DNA of 64,000 nucleotides from Dryas octopetala (taxonomy: Eukaryota > Streptophyta > Magnoliopsida > Rosales > Rosaceae): positions 13,577,249 through 13,641,248 of the forward strand of contig OY992832.1 of assembly GCA_963921425.1 (NCBI GenBank), given 5' to 3'. Shown piece after piece: positions 26,493 to 38,028 of the stretch (the first letter of the stretch is position 1; each line of letters begins with the position of its first letter). The position numbers and the translations under genes are program-made. The notes under the pieces were generated by a model that saw only the letters and a program-made list of their open reading frames with translations, ran no database searches and was not told where the DNA came from.

Positions 26493-29180
26493 ATGGATGT
26501 TGGTGTGATTTCAAGAGTTACTTGTGACAGTAAGTCAGTTCTTTTGTCATTGTTTTCCGGTGTTACCTATGAATGGATTTGTAGTGAAGTAATAAAGAGA
26601 TTCAATCATTTGAAGGCAGGGCAATTTAGGTTATCTTACTCTTTACCGGATCTTGAAAGTTGCAAATTGGAATGTGATATGGATGTTCACTTGATGTTAG
26701 CTTCTTTGCCTTTGTTTAAACTTTCATATGTTGATATACTTGTGAATCACAATGGTGTTCTTGTTGAGTATGTTGCTTGTAGTGCTCCTAGTACATCATC
26801 TAAAGATACAAGTGCTAGTGAAGTCTCTTATACAAGAAAGAAAGGTGCAAGTTGTTCATCTTCTGAAGAGTTTGAGAGTTTGATTGATCCGAATCAGTAT
26901 TTAGGTGATTTTGGAACTGCTGAAACTAAAAGTTATCTATCGAAAGAGTGGGAAGGTTATATTGATCATGTTGGACAAAAATTTGAGGGCGGTGTAGCTG
27001 AATTTCGTTTGAAATTGGTGAAATATGCTGTTCAGATGGGATTCAAATTTGTATATGCGAAGAATGACAAAGATCGGATTATAGCTGAATGTTTTGAGAA
27101 GAATTCACACGGTTGTAAATGGCGTGTGTATGCAGTGTTATGTAGAGCAAATGGATTTTGCTATATTCGTACTATGAATAATCAGCATACATGCCGTGGA
27201 GTTGTTCGTGAGACTAAAGGTAAGATGATGAGTTCACGAATTGTATCATCAATTGTGAAAGATGAGCTTCGTTTGAAGCCATCTTTGAGACCTATTGACA
27301 TTGTGCAGGAACTGAAACTGAACTATGGTTTGGATATCAGTTATCAAAATGCATGGAAAGGTAAAGAGATGGCAAAGCTTCTTGTTCATGGTGATGAGGA
27401 GGCCTCTTTTCAAAAGTTAGCTTGGTACGTTGAAGCTGTGAAGATTTCAAATCCAGGCACACATTGTGTTTTACAGTTGGATGAGTCAAGTGGTCGGTTT
27501 CAGAGATTTTTCATTTCATATTCTGCATGTATTCAAGGATATAGATGGTGTCTTCCCATGGTTCATGTTGATGGAACTTTTTTGAAAGGGAAGTATTTGG
27601 GTCATTTGCTTGCTGCAAATGGAAGGGATGGTGATAAAGGTACGTCTTTTTTTTTTTAGTTGCAGTTGTTTATTGATTTCGTTGCTTCCTTCCTCGATTT
27701 TTAAGGGTAAATCCCTATTTTTGATCCAATCTCCTCCTAGGGTATAGAATGGGCTTGGTGGAGGCATTATGTTAGGGTTTAGCTACGGGATTTTGGGCAG
27801 AGCCCAAAATCTCGTAGCTAAACCCTAACATAAATGCCGACAAACCAGGTATTTGTAATATTGAAACTTTTAATTGACTTAATTATATATGGCTCTAAAG
27901 ATATTAATTCAGTTCAGTGTAGGAATTTTTTGGTAGATCAGTTTCAGTGTACCAATTCTGTGGAAATTCAGTTTCAGTCTAATATGGCAGTGAAAGTTAA
28001 AAAATAGAAAGATTGAGTTTATTTGACTTGGTTACAGTTACAGTTCAGTAAATTATCATATTTTATTCTTTTGCTTTATTAGTTACACTTCGGCTTTTTC
28101 TTTGTTTGTTTTATTTATTTTTCTGTAGGTATATTTCCTCTTGCTTATGCTATTGTGGATTCTGAGTCTGAAGACAATTGGACTTGGTTTTTTGAAAATT
28201 TGTATCAAGTTTTGGCACCCCAAGGTCGTACAGTTACATTCATTTCAGATCGTAATCCTGGCTTGTTAGAAGGTGTTAACCGTATTTTTCCTTCCTCACC
28301 TCATGCATATTGTTATTTTCATTTGGTAGGAAATTTGAAAAATAAGTTGCCTGTGAAAGTAGTTGGTAAATATTTGAGAGAACGTGTTCTGAATTTATTC
28401 ATGAAATGTGCATATGCGCCAACGGTTGAGATTTTTTACAAACATTTGGCTGATTTGGAAAAAGAAGGGCATGACAATGCTAAGAAATTCTTAGAGAGCA
28501 TTCCGTTTGAACATTGTGCGTGTGCTTTTTTTAAAGGTAATCGGTATGGGGTTATGGCAAATGGCTTATCTGAGTCTTTTAATTTTTGGATCCTCAAGTT
28601 TCGTTCATTGCCCATATTTGAAATGGTTGATGGTATTAGAGTTCAAATAATGGAAACTATGGACAAAAGAAGGACTGAGGCTAGTAGTTGGCATAATGTT
28701 CTTTGTCCTAAAATGGATGAGATGTTGAGGAAGTATATGGAAGTGGGTAGGCATTGGAAGATTGCCCGATCATATGATTCTGTTTATGAGGTGTTCGGTC
28801 CACATTCTGTTTTAGTTGATTTGAACTCCAACTTTTGTACTTGTCGTAGATGGAAAATTGAAGGGTTCCCTTGTGCTCATGCTCTTGTAGCAATTCAAAG
28901 AGAGGGTAAAAATGTCTATGATTACATTGAAGACGAATTTAAATCTGGTTACTATAGGAATTCCTATGCAGCTGCAATTCTTCCCATTCCTGATATTGAG
29001 ATATCTGCTTATGATGCTTCTGATTTTGTTATTCCTCCTTTTACAAAGAGGCCTCCTGGAAGACCAAGATCAACGAGGTATAAGTCTATTGGAGCCAGTT
29101 CAAGATCTATTAAATGTGGTAGATGTGGTAAAGTTGATGGCCACAATAAGAAAACATGTACTGCTCCTTTGAGGAATTGA
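26493..29180 (+). CDS. mudrA-like: MURA-type transposase of the Mutator-like element
   Basis: DDE transposase that cuts and moves the element; 732 residues from two exons, 26493-27639 and 28129-29180, joined in frame (GDK/GIFPLAY). The start is ATG 26493 (MDVGVISRVTC); the open frame extends further upstream without another ATG. Domains: an N-terminal region (1-110) with a possible PB1-like fold, a MuDR DNA-binding region (about 145-260, with CKWRVYA and HTC), then the catalytic core. The core has Asp360 (HVDGTF), Asp423 (FISDRNPG) and Glu531 (GLSESFN), with YCYFH between. A SWIM zinc finger follows (CTCRRWKIEGFPCAHAL, about 620-640). The C-terminal zinc knuckle is CGRCGKVDGHNKKTC, one residue longer before His than the usual CX2CX4H. 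No stops or frameshifts. The intron holds a long hairpin and CAGTTTC repeats. Confidence 0.9.
27763..27838. repeat. Near-perfect 36-bp hairpin in the MURA intron
   Basis: An inverted repeat: TTAGGGTTTAGCTACGGG and the following ATTTTGGGC pair with GCCCAAAAT and CTCGTAGCTAAACCCTAA across a 4-base AGAG loop. Pairing extends outward through GGCAT/ATGCC. I count one mismatch and one bulge in a stem of about 36 bp. Confidence 0.85.
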
Positions 29181-29957
29181 TTTCTTTGTTTTTGTAGTTT
29201 AGTTTCAGTTTATGAAATTGAATTTAAGGATTTCTTGGAATTATTACATTGAATTAGATTGATGATTCTCGAAATTTTGATTATGTAGTCCTGTATTCTT
29301 GGATTTTGGAATTTGCAAATGGAATCTGTTTGGTTTTCTTGTTTTTAGTATTATTTTCGAAGGTGAAACTGTTTTGATATAGTTTCAGTTGAATATTTTG
29401 TATTATTAGGGATTTTGGTTTATGATTGTAGTTGAATGTTATTATCTGACTTATGATACAATTATTATATTCCAGTTGATAGCTTATTAACAATGAGACT
29501 GTTCATTCTCTTGAAACTGAAAAGACGTAACCTCTTTCTCTGAACATGGCAACTGAAACTGTTTTTTAAGTGAAATTGTATTGTAAGTGAAACTGTTTTG
29601 CAAGTGAAATTGTTTTTCAAGAGAAACTGTTTTGTAAAAGTTGACAAGTGCGTTGGTGTTATTGCGAGTTTTTTTGGTCCTACAAGCAAAGTTGACAACA
29701 TTTAAATACAGTTTCAGTTACTTTTAGTGTCCAATTTTAGTTATTGTTTAACAGTTACACTAACTTAATGACCAAGAAGTTTTTTTTTTTTAAAGTGAAA
29801 TTGTTTAGACATTACAAAAATTACAGAAATAAAAGAACTATTTATATACAAGTAATAAATTTAAGAAATTAGATCAATGTTTGAATTTAGCCAAAAATTA
29901 CAGAAATAAACCAACTACTTATATACAAGTCATAAATATAAAAGTCTCGACATTTTA
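29181..29957. other. Shared 3' flank of the convergent MURA and ULP1-like genes
   Basis: AT-rich non-coding DNA between the two stop codons, about 780 bp. GAAACTG/CAGTTTC words are frequent, for example several in 29505-29640 within variants of AAGTGAAACTGTTTT. No gene seen. Confidence 0.6.
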
Positions 29958-32900
29958 TCAATGTTTGAATTTCGCCATGATATGATCAAACTTGTTGTTG
30001 GCTTCTGGTCTCTTAACTTTTTTGCCCAATATGTTCAACCAGCTAAGTGGATGATCCATGAACTTCTTCAGGACTTGTATTTTGAATTTCTGCACATCTG
30101 TCTTTGTGAAAGGGTTCTTAAATGGAGCTCCCCTTTGAATTTGCTCTGTGTAGTACATGACTAGGAATCCACAATCATTTCTGCAATAGACAAGTTACAA
30201 TTACAGTCAAACTTACAGTTACAGTCATTCCTTTATTCTGAAATATATATTTGCACTTTTTAAAATATGTAATAATACTTACGTTCCCGATTTTTGCTGG
30301 GGACAGTTGTTGTCATCTTCAATTGGCATTTCAATGTTGTGTTCCAACAGCCAAGTTAATGTTACTTTCTCATCCTCATTCAGTTGCACTTGATATAAGT
30401 CATCTAGTTTCTGTTGATTTGCCTGGTTTAGGGAAATTGGACCTATTTGTTTCACTAGATTCTGCCTCCTTGTCCCTTTAGCTAAATCTTGTGCAGCATT
30501 CTTTTTGGATTCTGTGAGGAATTGATCCACGTAATCTTTCTACATGTTTAAGACAACATATGTCAGTGTAACTGAATGAATCATATGTTAGTGTAATTTA
30601 ATGTTAATATACATTTTGTTTGTTTCTTACCAAATACTTTGCATTTTCAAAGCATACATCACTTCCGTTCACATTACTTGATCTGAGGGAATTGAAATGC
30701 GTCCACTTTCTATTCTTCAAGTCAAGCATAAGTAGTGTGAAGTGGCTCTTTTTTGTAGATAGCATAGGAAACAGGAATTTGTCATATTTTGGCAAGCGTT
30801 GCAACAATTCGTTCAAAAGGAATCCAACGATGCCATTGTCGTTTTTCTCTTTCAAAAATCTCTGATGTTCTCAAGAAAAATAGATTTGAATTTGATAAAG
30901 CATACATATACACATTTAGAATTAATAGTAGAAATAAATAATGCAGTTTCAGTTCTTACCCAGGCATAAGTACTGAAAATGAATGTACCACTTTCTTGTA
31001 GCTCTTCTTGCAATAAGTGATTATATGAGTCGACAACCTATGTTTTGTGATGAATTTCAATGTTAGAAATTAGTATTTTAAGGTATAAGAAGTATAGAAG
31101 AATGAAATTGAGCATGTGTTACTTTCATGCTTTTATCTTACAGTATTTGCCACATCATGCTCTTTGATCAACTGGTCCACATCCTCGCGTGATACTGTCC
31201 ATCCAGGTTTACCACACCAAAAGAATTCACTGTTTGATAAAGAAAACAATTTCAGTTACAGTATAAATTCAATTGCAGTGTGAAGATTCAGTTTCAGTCT
31301 AGTATTGTAGTGAAACTTCATATGTAAAAAGATGGAGTTTATTTGACTTACTCAAATTCAGCTTCTTTCCAGTAATATATGATTTGTGCTTTCAATTCAG
31401 GTTCCATCATCTTGTACACTGCACATCTGCCCCATGGGATTTTTCTCCTTTTTTGATCTACTACTGCTGAATCAACAGTTGCAGTGGTTTCAACAGTTTC
31501 AGTGGTTTGAGTGTTGTCGAGTTCCTCAACATCATCAGGACCCACTTGTGAAATTGGCATTGCAACTTCGGCAGTTTTGATGGTGGTCCTTGTCTTTTTC
31601 TTTCCACAGTCATAATCGAATTCAGGGTACTCCAACTTCTTCCTCTTTCTTTGTTTCATCCGTAATATTGCTGACAGGTTTTGGATGAAATGCTTATTTG
31701 ATATCTTTAATGCCTGGCAGGGAGTTTCAGGAGTATTCTTTTCCTTCAAGAACTCTACCTCTTTGATGAGTTCGTTCTTGATGTGGATTATTTCACTTTG
31801 GATGTCTTCTAGGTTCTTGATCTGAAGCTCTAGGCTGCAGTTCTCAGTCGCTATTGCCAAAAGGTCATTACTCATTCCCTTCACTTGTTCATTCAATCCA
31901 TTTACATGTTCATTTAGAGATGCATTTGTAGCATGCAACATTTGCATCTGAAATTCAACTTCAGAATTTTGTTGTTTTTCAATATGCAACATGTGCTTCA
32001 GTTCTTCATTTTCTCTATTTTTTTCCTGTAACTGTTCACGAAGTTTGTCAGCTTCCTCTTTCAGCATGTTGAATTGATGTTTTAGATCATTCCTTTCTCG
32101 TGTAAGCTCCTCATTCTCAGTCATTTCTTCTGCCAGCATTTCTTGAGTCGATATTCTTTGATATTCGACTCCATGTGGAACTTTAATTTGCCTATAATTT
32201 TCTTCCCTTTCTCTCAGATAATGACCTTCTAATGAGCCAACAATGTCTCGAAAAACATCATTGCCGCCTGTCTGGTCTCCACCTTCGACATCTTCATTTT
32301 CAGTTGCAGCATCAGATTCAGTTTCAGTTGCACTGCTGTCAGACTCATTCCCTTCTTCTTCATTTTCATCTTCTTCTTCTACAGGTTCATCCTCATCTTT
32401 CTTTTCCTCTTGTTTTTTGTTGTCATTTTTCCCCTTTGCAGTGTCATCCACTTGTTCTTCCTCATCAGATTCAGTTTCTGGAGGTCCACCTTGCTCTTCT
32501 TCCTCATCCTCACTTCCTTCCTCATCATTGCTTTTTCCCTCATCCTCCTCGTCAGATTCAGTTTCAGTGTGTCCACCCTGCTGTTCTTCCTCATCGTCAC
32601 TTCCTTCCTCACAATCGCTTTTTCCCTCATCTTTCTCTGCAGCCTCATCCAGTACTTTGTGTTTCTTTTTTGGACCCTCTTGGTTTGTATTTCTTCGCCT
32701 GATCCTTAAGTTCTTTCTTGCCATCTGCATAGTTGCAATATAAGGTATTGCAATAATAGTTACAATACAATAATTTCAGATTCAGTATAGATAATGTTTT
32801 TTTCACTTACCATTTGTACTAATGACATGTCTTCTTCAAAATCATCATCATCATCATCATCATCCTCATTACTACTGTCAACATCTTCTTCTGCAAACTG

Positions 32901-34472
32901 CACATTTACATTAGTGTTAGTATCATTGAGAAAACAGTTTCAGTATATTAATAATACAATTACAGCTTAATTAGAATAGAAATTTTTACCTTTATATCTG
33001 CAAGTTTTGTCTTTCTCAAAGCTGCAATCAATTTCAACAAGTCCCACTTTACAATTGTTGGACTCATGTTTTCTCTTCCTTCTATTGGTTTTATAACTCT
33101 AGTTTTCTCACAAAACCAATACTGTGAAGATACAATAAATAAAGATATAGTTACAATCATATCAACATATTGTAAAATAATGTTAATAAAAAATAGAAAA
33201 ATGTAATTACGTACCAAAATCATTATAACACATCCACTGACAGAACTGCCCTGTGGACTATTCCTCAAATTATTTCTCAAGAAATCTCTTATGGCTCTTG
33301 CCCATGCAAACGATTTCATTTTCTTGATGTTTTCTATCGGGGAGACTAAATTCCATGCAAGTGTGTACCCCGAATTTGCAAAGAAGATGATAGTTAACAT
33401 CAAGATAACAATCAGCCTCACCACATCATCTGTTCTGTCTGCTTGAAGGGCTTTTGTAAGTGCATTTTCAGCTTCTTTTTTGGTCACTCTTATGTCTTCA
33501 CTGAAATATCTCTTTACAAAACTTGAATCACATCTTGTGCAGCCATAGTTGTCGATTTGTACTTCCTTTCCATGACTTGGCAACCCAAACATCTGTGCAA
33601 CATCTTCAACTTCAATTGCTTCAAATCTTCCCCCAATTTTGAATTTGTGTGTTCTTGTGTCATACAAGCTGAGGATTTGGTGGATCTGCTGGTCTGATTT
33701 CCTGTGCTCTTTCTTTGTTATTAATCCTCTGTTGCAGGCATCGAAAAAAGTCCAAAAAGGAGTCTGTTTTAACTTGTCCAGATGCTTCTGCTGTAGACTA
33801 GGCTTGATGCTTTGGAGGATATTCAAAAAGCTCACCAGGTTAGATCGATATTGTATACCTGGATTCCTTTTAGCGTCCTTCGCTGGTGATTTTTTCTGAC
33901 TCTATAAATGTTTAAACAGTTACACTTATTAGGATATGCTATGAATTGAAACATGTCAAGGTATACTCAAACATAAGAAACATGTCCAGGTACATTTCCT
34001 AGTCCCATATTCAGTTACATTGCATTTATAGTAAAGTAAAGTAAACATGTGCAAATGGATAATTATGGTGAAACTGTTTATGTGTAAATGGATAATTATA
34101 GTGAATTTATATCAAGAACAATTATGTGCTTGAAATTAGCTCAGTCAAATGATGAAACCATATTACATTATGCAACTTAGTGAAACTGTTTTCTCCTACA
34201 CTAAGTGAAACTGTTTTCTCCTACACTAAGTGAAACTGTTTCCTCCTAGACTAAGTGAAACTGTTTCCTCCTAGACTTGGTTGTAGTTACATAAATTTGT
34301 GCAACTTGCATAAACTAGGTGAAACTACATCAGTCAAATCACGAAACCATATTACATTATGCAACTTAGTGAAACTGTTCTTATTTAGAAATTGAGTTGC
34401 AATTGTTTTTTGTCGTTTTACCTTATGTTTCGGTGCTTTGTTTTGTTTTGTTGCTTGCTTCCCCTTTGCCAT
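29958..34472 (-). CDS. ULP1/SENP-type (C48) cysteine protease gene carried by the MULE, 10 exons
   Basis: Read by eye as ten exons that all join in frame: 34472-34422, 33901-33215, 33121-32990, 32897-32811, 32724-31352, 31229-31142, 31037-30960, 30861-30631, 30539-30283, 30180-29958; 1,068 residues. The lysine-rich start (MAKGKQATKQNK) is followed by a region of about 300 residues like those preceding ULP1 domains in KAONASHI-type elements, then a long acidic Glu/Asp/Ser tract with TETES repeats, a coiled coil (about 450-630), and the protease. The catalytic His872 (KKSHFTLL) and Cys998 (TNDCGFLVMYY) are present, with the oxyanion Gln seven residues before Cys. The expected Asp, 17 residues after His, is Asn889 (THFNS). 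ULP1/SENP enzymes remove SUMO or related modifiers; activity here is unproven. It lies tail to tail with MURA and may be part of the element or a tamed capture. Confidence 0.82.
34176..34275 (+). repeat. 25-bp tandem repeat, four copies, containing GTGAAACTG
   Basis: The word GTGAAACTG recurs with an exact 25-bp spacing at 34180, 34205, 34230 and 34255, in the unit CTAAGTGAAACTGTTTTCTC plus five bases. It lies in intron 1 of the ULP1-like gene. The block around the first copy (CATATTACATTATGCAACTT) is repeated near 34347. Confidence 0.88.
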
Positions 34473-34729
34473 TTTTTAAACCCTGCAATTTTGAAAGTAG
34501 TCACAGTTATTAGAATATACTAGTGACCTTGCTGAAAGTAGTCACAGTTTTAGAACCCTACAAATTTGCATAAGAAACACAAATTCAATTCAAATATAGT
34601 TACATTAGTACACTTATCCAGAATATCCACAAATTTTTATGTCCCAGAATACCGAGAAGAAAATTATGTACACTTACCTTTTCTGCAAAAATTCTTTATG
34701 TTTGTTGTCGATTTTGGTTTCTTCAGCTA

Positions 34730-35480
34730 ATATATGTGTTGGTTTGTAGGAGAAGGAGTAGATTTCGGAATGAGAAATCGTGGGGGGTGAGTGGCGGAAG
34801 TTGAAGAGTGAGTGGGTTCTGAAACTGTTTTCGGAGGGGGGAGTGGGTTCTGAAACTGCTTTCATGATGGAATCAGAAATCGTGGGGGGGGGGGAGTTGG
34901 GGGAAGTTCAGAGGGAGTGGATTCTGAAACTGATTTCGCAATGGAATGAGAAATCGTGGTGGGGAGAAGTGGGGAAGGTTGAAGGGGGATGGGTTCTGAA
35001 ACTGTTTTCGTGGGGGGCAGTGGGTCTGAAACTCTTTCAGTGATGGAATGAGAAATCTTGGAGGGGGGAGTGGGGAAGTTGAAGGGGGATGGGTTCTGAA
35101 ACTGTTTTCGTGGGGGGGGGGGGCGGTTCCAAAATTTTTTCTAATGGAAGGAGAAATCTTGGAGGAGGGAGTATGGAAAATTGAAATGGGTTCTGAAACT
35201 GTTCGTGGGAGAGAGGGTCTGAAACTGTTCGTGGGAGAGATCGTGGGATATTTTCGTGAGGTGGGTTGGGCTGCTGGGGGGTTTTGGGCTTCCAGCTGTC
35301 CTGTGGACTTTCTTGGGTGCGGTTTGTTTGTGGGCTTCTGGCAATTTGTGGGCTTGGTTGCAGTTTCTATGGGATTGGTTGCGGGCTGTGGGCTGTGGGC
35401 TGTGAGCTTGGTTAATGGCATAGACGTAAATTCTAGTAATAATGAAGCCTAAACTATTGGTAGGCTGTGGTTAGGGTGCG
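34730..35480. repeat. G-rich right subterminal region of the MULE with GGTTCTGAAACTG repeats
   Basis: The last 800 bp of the element contain long G runs and imperfect repeats of GGGTTCTGAAACTGTTTTCG and GGAATGAGAAATCGTGGG. GAAACTG occurs at about 34821, 34852, 34925, 34998, 35098, 35194 and 35220. Further right are GGGCTGTGGGCTGTGGGC repeats (about 35385). Strand-asymmetric G content gives open frames on both strands; I do not think any is a gene. Confidence 0.75.
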
Positions 35481-35563
35481 GCTGGTTTGTTGGGTAATGG
35501 CTGGGTGCGGCAACAAATTTTTTCCTATAGTTGGGTGGTATAAATTACGGACTGTTTAAAGAG

Positions 35564-36635
35564 TACATAGGGTATGACTAAAAAGGAAACTAACGATGCA
35601 GCTAGATACAGCTAATCACATCCTATAAGTCAGCTACTAATTACTCCCTACACGTTAGCTTGGAAAGGGTAGAATTGAAAACTTTGCTTGTTAAATTATC
35701 TGCAAGTTGGTCATTTGTTTTCACATATAGTCTCTCAGTTGTCTACTGCATATGTGCCTATATAGCTGGAAGCTCAGATTAGGCCACAGGAAGTTCAATT
35801 TGGTTCAGAAATAACAGAAAAAGAAGCTGTCAAAAAAGTATATGTAGAGAACCAATTTGTTTTGATTTGACGCGGTTAGCAGAAGGCTTGTTCCAATTAA
35901 AGTACAATTTGACCAGGGGAATATGGAAACTGCATGTTACTTGTTGTTTTTCTCACCAGGACTTGTTCAATGGTGACTCGGTCATTATAATTCTTATTAC
36001 AACGCGAGTGGCACTTTGAATGGATGTTCTTGTTTAATTCTTTGTTAATCAATATATGATGCATATGTCATATGATGGAAAATAAATTTTTAATTGCAAG
36101 ACTTTCAGGGCTCCCAAGAATTTGATGTTAACTGCAAATCCTCCTCCACCTAGGTGACGACTTCACTAATCTATCGATATATGTAAGCCAACACATAAAT
36201 TAACTGGAAAAGGAAGGAAAGAAAAATCAGAAATGCAAACCAAGCAAGTTGACCATAAACAGACTAGACTAGGTAAATTAGCACGACATGAGCAGCATAT
36301 TATATTATAGGGTACTGTTCTCTTGCCTTATCAATTCAATTTTGCAGTTATATGCAAGTCTAAACCTGATCCTAAAACTGCAGTTATATGTCACCAGGAT
36401 ATGTGATTGATAGGCTCTTATCCGTGAATACATTTATACATGTGTGGAGTTTTATCTTAAAAAAAAACTAGGTACAGTTAATAGTGAATTTCGACCCCAA
36501 AAGAAAAAAAAAGTTAATAGTGAATAATACATTTTCTTTGTTGTAAATTGTTGTGTCTTCTATCCGATGTGGCACTAATCTCCATCTCAGTCATGGTTTG
36601 CATCGAATCATGTAATCTCAACCAGCATCATTCTT
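35564..36635. other. Unit-2 equivalent of the RLK2 upstream region
   Basis: Closely matches 9037-10110 of unit 1 with scattered substitutions and small indels. No gene seen. Confidence 0.6.
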
Positions 36636-36644
36636 AAGATTTAC

Positions 36645-37730
36645 GAGCGCAGTTTTGCTCACCTCCTAACTTAGGTGTATGCTTATATCTCATCTAAAAT
36701 GTTGTCATGTATTTAAAAAACTAATCATGAGTTAATCTATTGTATTTAATTATTTCTGATGTTATAATGATGAGAGAGAAAAATAATTTGACAACTTTTT
36801 TCTATTTTTACCCTTATCTTTTATTACTCAACTTTTTTTATCACCCGTTAATTTATTTTCTCTTTTATTTAATTATTTCTAATAATTTTTGCTTCTTTTG
36901 TTTTTTGCTCTTCTCCAGTACTCAAAAAACCTTATCCATTTTTTTGGGTCTTCTCCTGTATACACATTTATCTATTTTTTTAATTAATTAAAAACTAAAA
37001 TATTCTAACAACACATTTGCAATTCAAACAAAAAACTCATTTGCAAAGTTTAATCCAAAATGTGGCCAAAAACAAATCTAAAACAACTCATTTGCATACA
37101 TAGAAAATCCAATAAAAAAGTTACATAAGTTTTAAAAAAAAAAAAAGTCGTTGCAACTATTATTCTCTCTTCAAATGCTGCAACACCTTGGATTGGCCTA
37201 AGCATTTGTTTGATCTGAAAATGTCATGTATGAGACAAGAGAGAAGAATTCTTAAGCCCAAAAAAATGTGTTAATGTTGGAATATTTTTTTAATTAATTA
37301 AAAAAGTACATAAAAGGTGTATATAGGAGAAGACCCCAAAAAAAAAAAGGATGTGGTTTTTTGGGTACTGGAGGCATATTGGAGAAGAGCAAAAAAAAAA
37401 AAGCAAAAATTATTAAATGGATGTGGTTTTATGGATACTAGAGGCGTACTGGAGAAGAGCAAAAAAAACAAAATAAACAAAAATTATTAGAAATAATTAA
37501 ATAAAAGAGAAGAGAAATTAATGGGTGATAAAAAAAAGTTGAGCAATAAAAGACAATGATAAAAGTAGAAAAGAGCTGTCAAATTATTTTTCTCTCTCAT
37601 CATTAATATAACATAAAAAATAATTAAATATAATAGATTAACTCATGGTTAATTTTTTAAACACATGACATCATTTTAGATGAGAGGTGAGCATACACCT
37701 GAGTTAAAGGAGGTGAGCAAAACTGCTCTC
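36645..37730. mobile_element. 1.1-kb Mutator-like MITE with about 300-bp terminal inverted repeats
   Basis: A 1,086-bp non-coding element flanked by the perfect 9-bp target duplication AAGATTTAC (36636-36644 and 37731-37739). Its ends are long inverted repeats: GCAGTTTTGCTCACCTCCT at the left edge pairs with AGGAGGTGAGCAAAACTGC at the right, and the inverted match continues with small gaps for roughly 300 bp, to about 36960 and 37440. The 9-bp duplication and long TIRs place it with Mutator-like non-autonomous elements. Unit 1 lacks it. Confidence 0.9.
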
Positions 37731-37739
37731 AAGATTTAC

Positions 37740-38019
37740 AAGCCTGTGCATAATTTAAAAATGGAACCCTTATTATTGTACAATCTTTTTTCTAACACAT
37801 TAGATGTATATTTGTAAGATTTATTAGTATTAAGGTTAATGGAATGAGTCTACAACATTTACGAAGAGAACAAAAAAACTATGCTTAGTACTAAGTTAGA
37901 AATCAAATGCAAACATTACGAAGCTAGTAATAAAACATTTGTTCATTTCTTTAAGAGTATGACAATATAACATAGAAGATCAATATGTTTGAAGTCAAGA
38001 ATACAGAGTTAAAACATAA
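37740..38019. other. About 240 bp present in unit 2 but missing from unit 1
   Basis: Between AGCCTGTGC and ATGTTTGAAGTC unit 2 has about 240 extra bp compared with unit 1 (near 10128-10137). No target duplication is apparent, so a deletion in unit 1 is as likely as an insertion here. No gene seen. Confidence 0.5.
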
Positions 38020-38028
38020 TTTTGTTAA

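Larger units (their letters stand above)
25416..35554 (+). mobile_element. 10.1-kb non-TIR Mutator-like element with MURA and a ULP1-like gene
   Basis: 10,139 bp flanked by the perfect 9-bp target duplication TTTAAAGAG (25407-25415 and 35555-35563); unit 1 at 9028-9036 is the empty site, so both edges are exact. The left end starts ATGTAAACTATTAAAAACAC and the right end finishes TATAAATTACGGACTG; they do not form a real terminal inverted repeat. It contains a two-exon MURA transposase (+) and a ten-exon ULP1-like protease gene (-) placed tail to tail. This layout is known from KAONASHI elements of Arabidopsis and CUMULE of melon. Both genes appear intact, so the element may be autonomous. Non-coding parts carry many CAGTTTC/GAAACTG motifs. 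Confidence 0.93.

Noticed and set aside
32232..32743. Plus-strand open frames rich in Ser, His and Leu
   Set aside because: They are the antisense of the acidic Glu/Asp tract of the ULP1-like gene.
34780..35452. Open frames on both strands in the MULE right end
   Set aside because: G-rich repeats keep stops away; products are repetitive (Gly/Glu or Pro/Ser-rich) and no splice-linked gene is visible.
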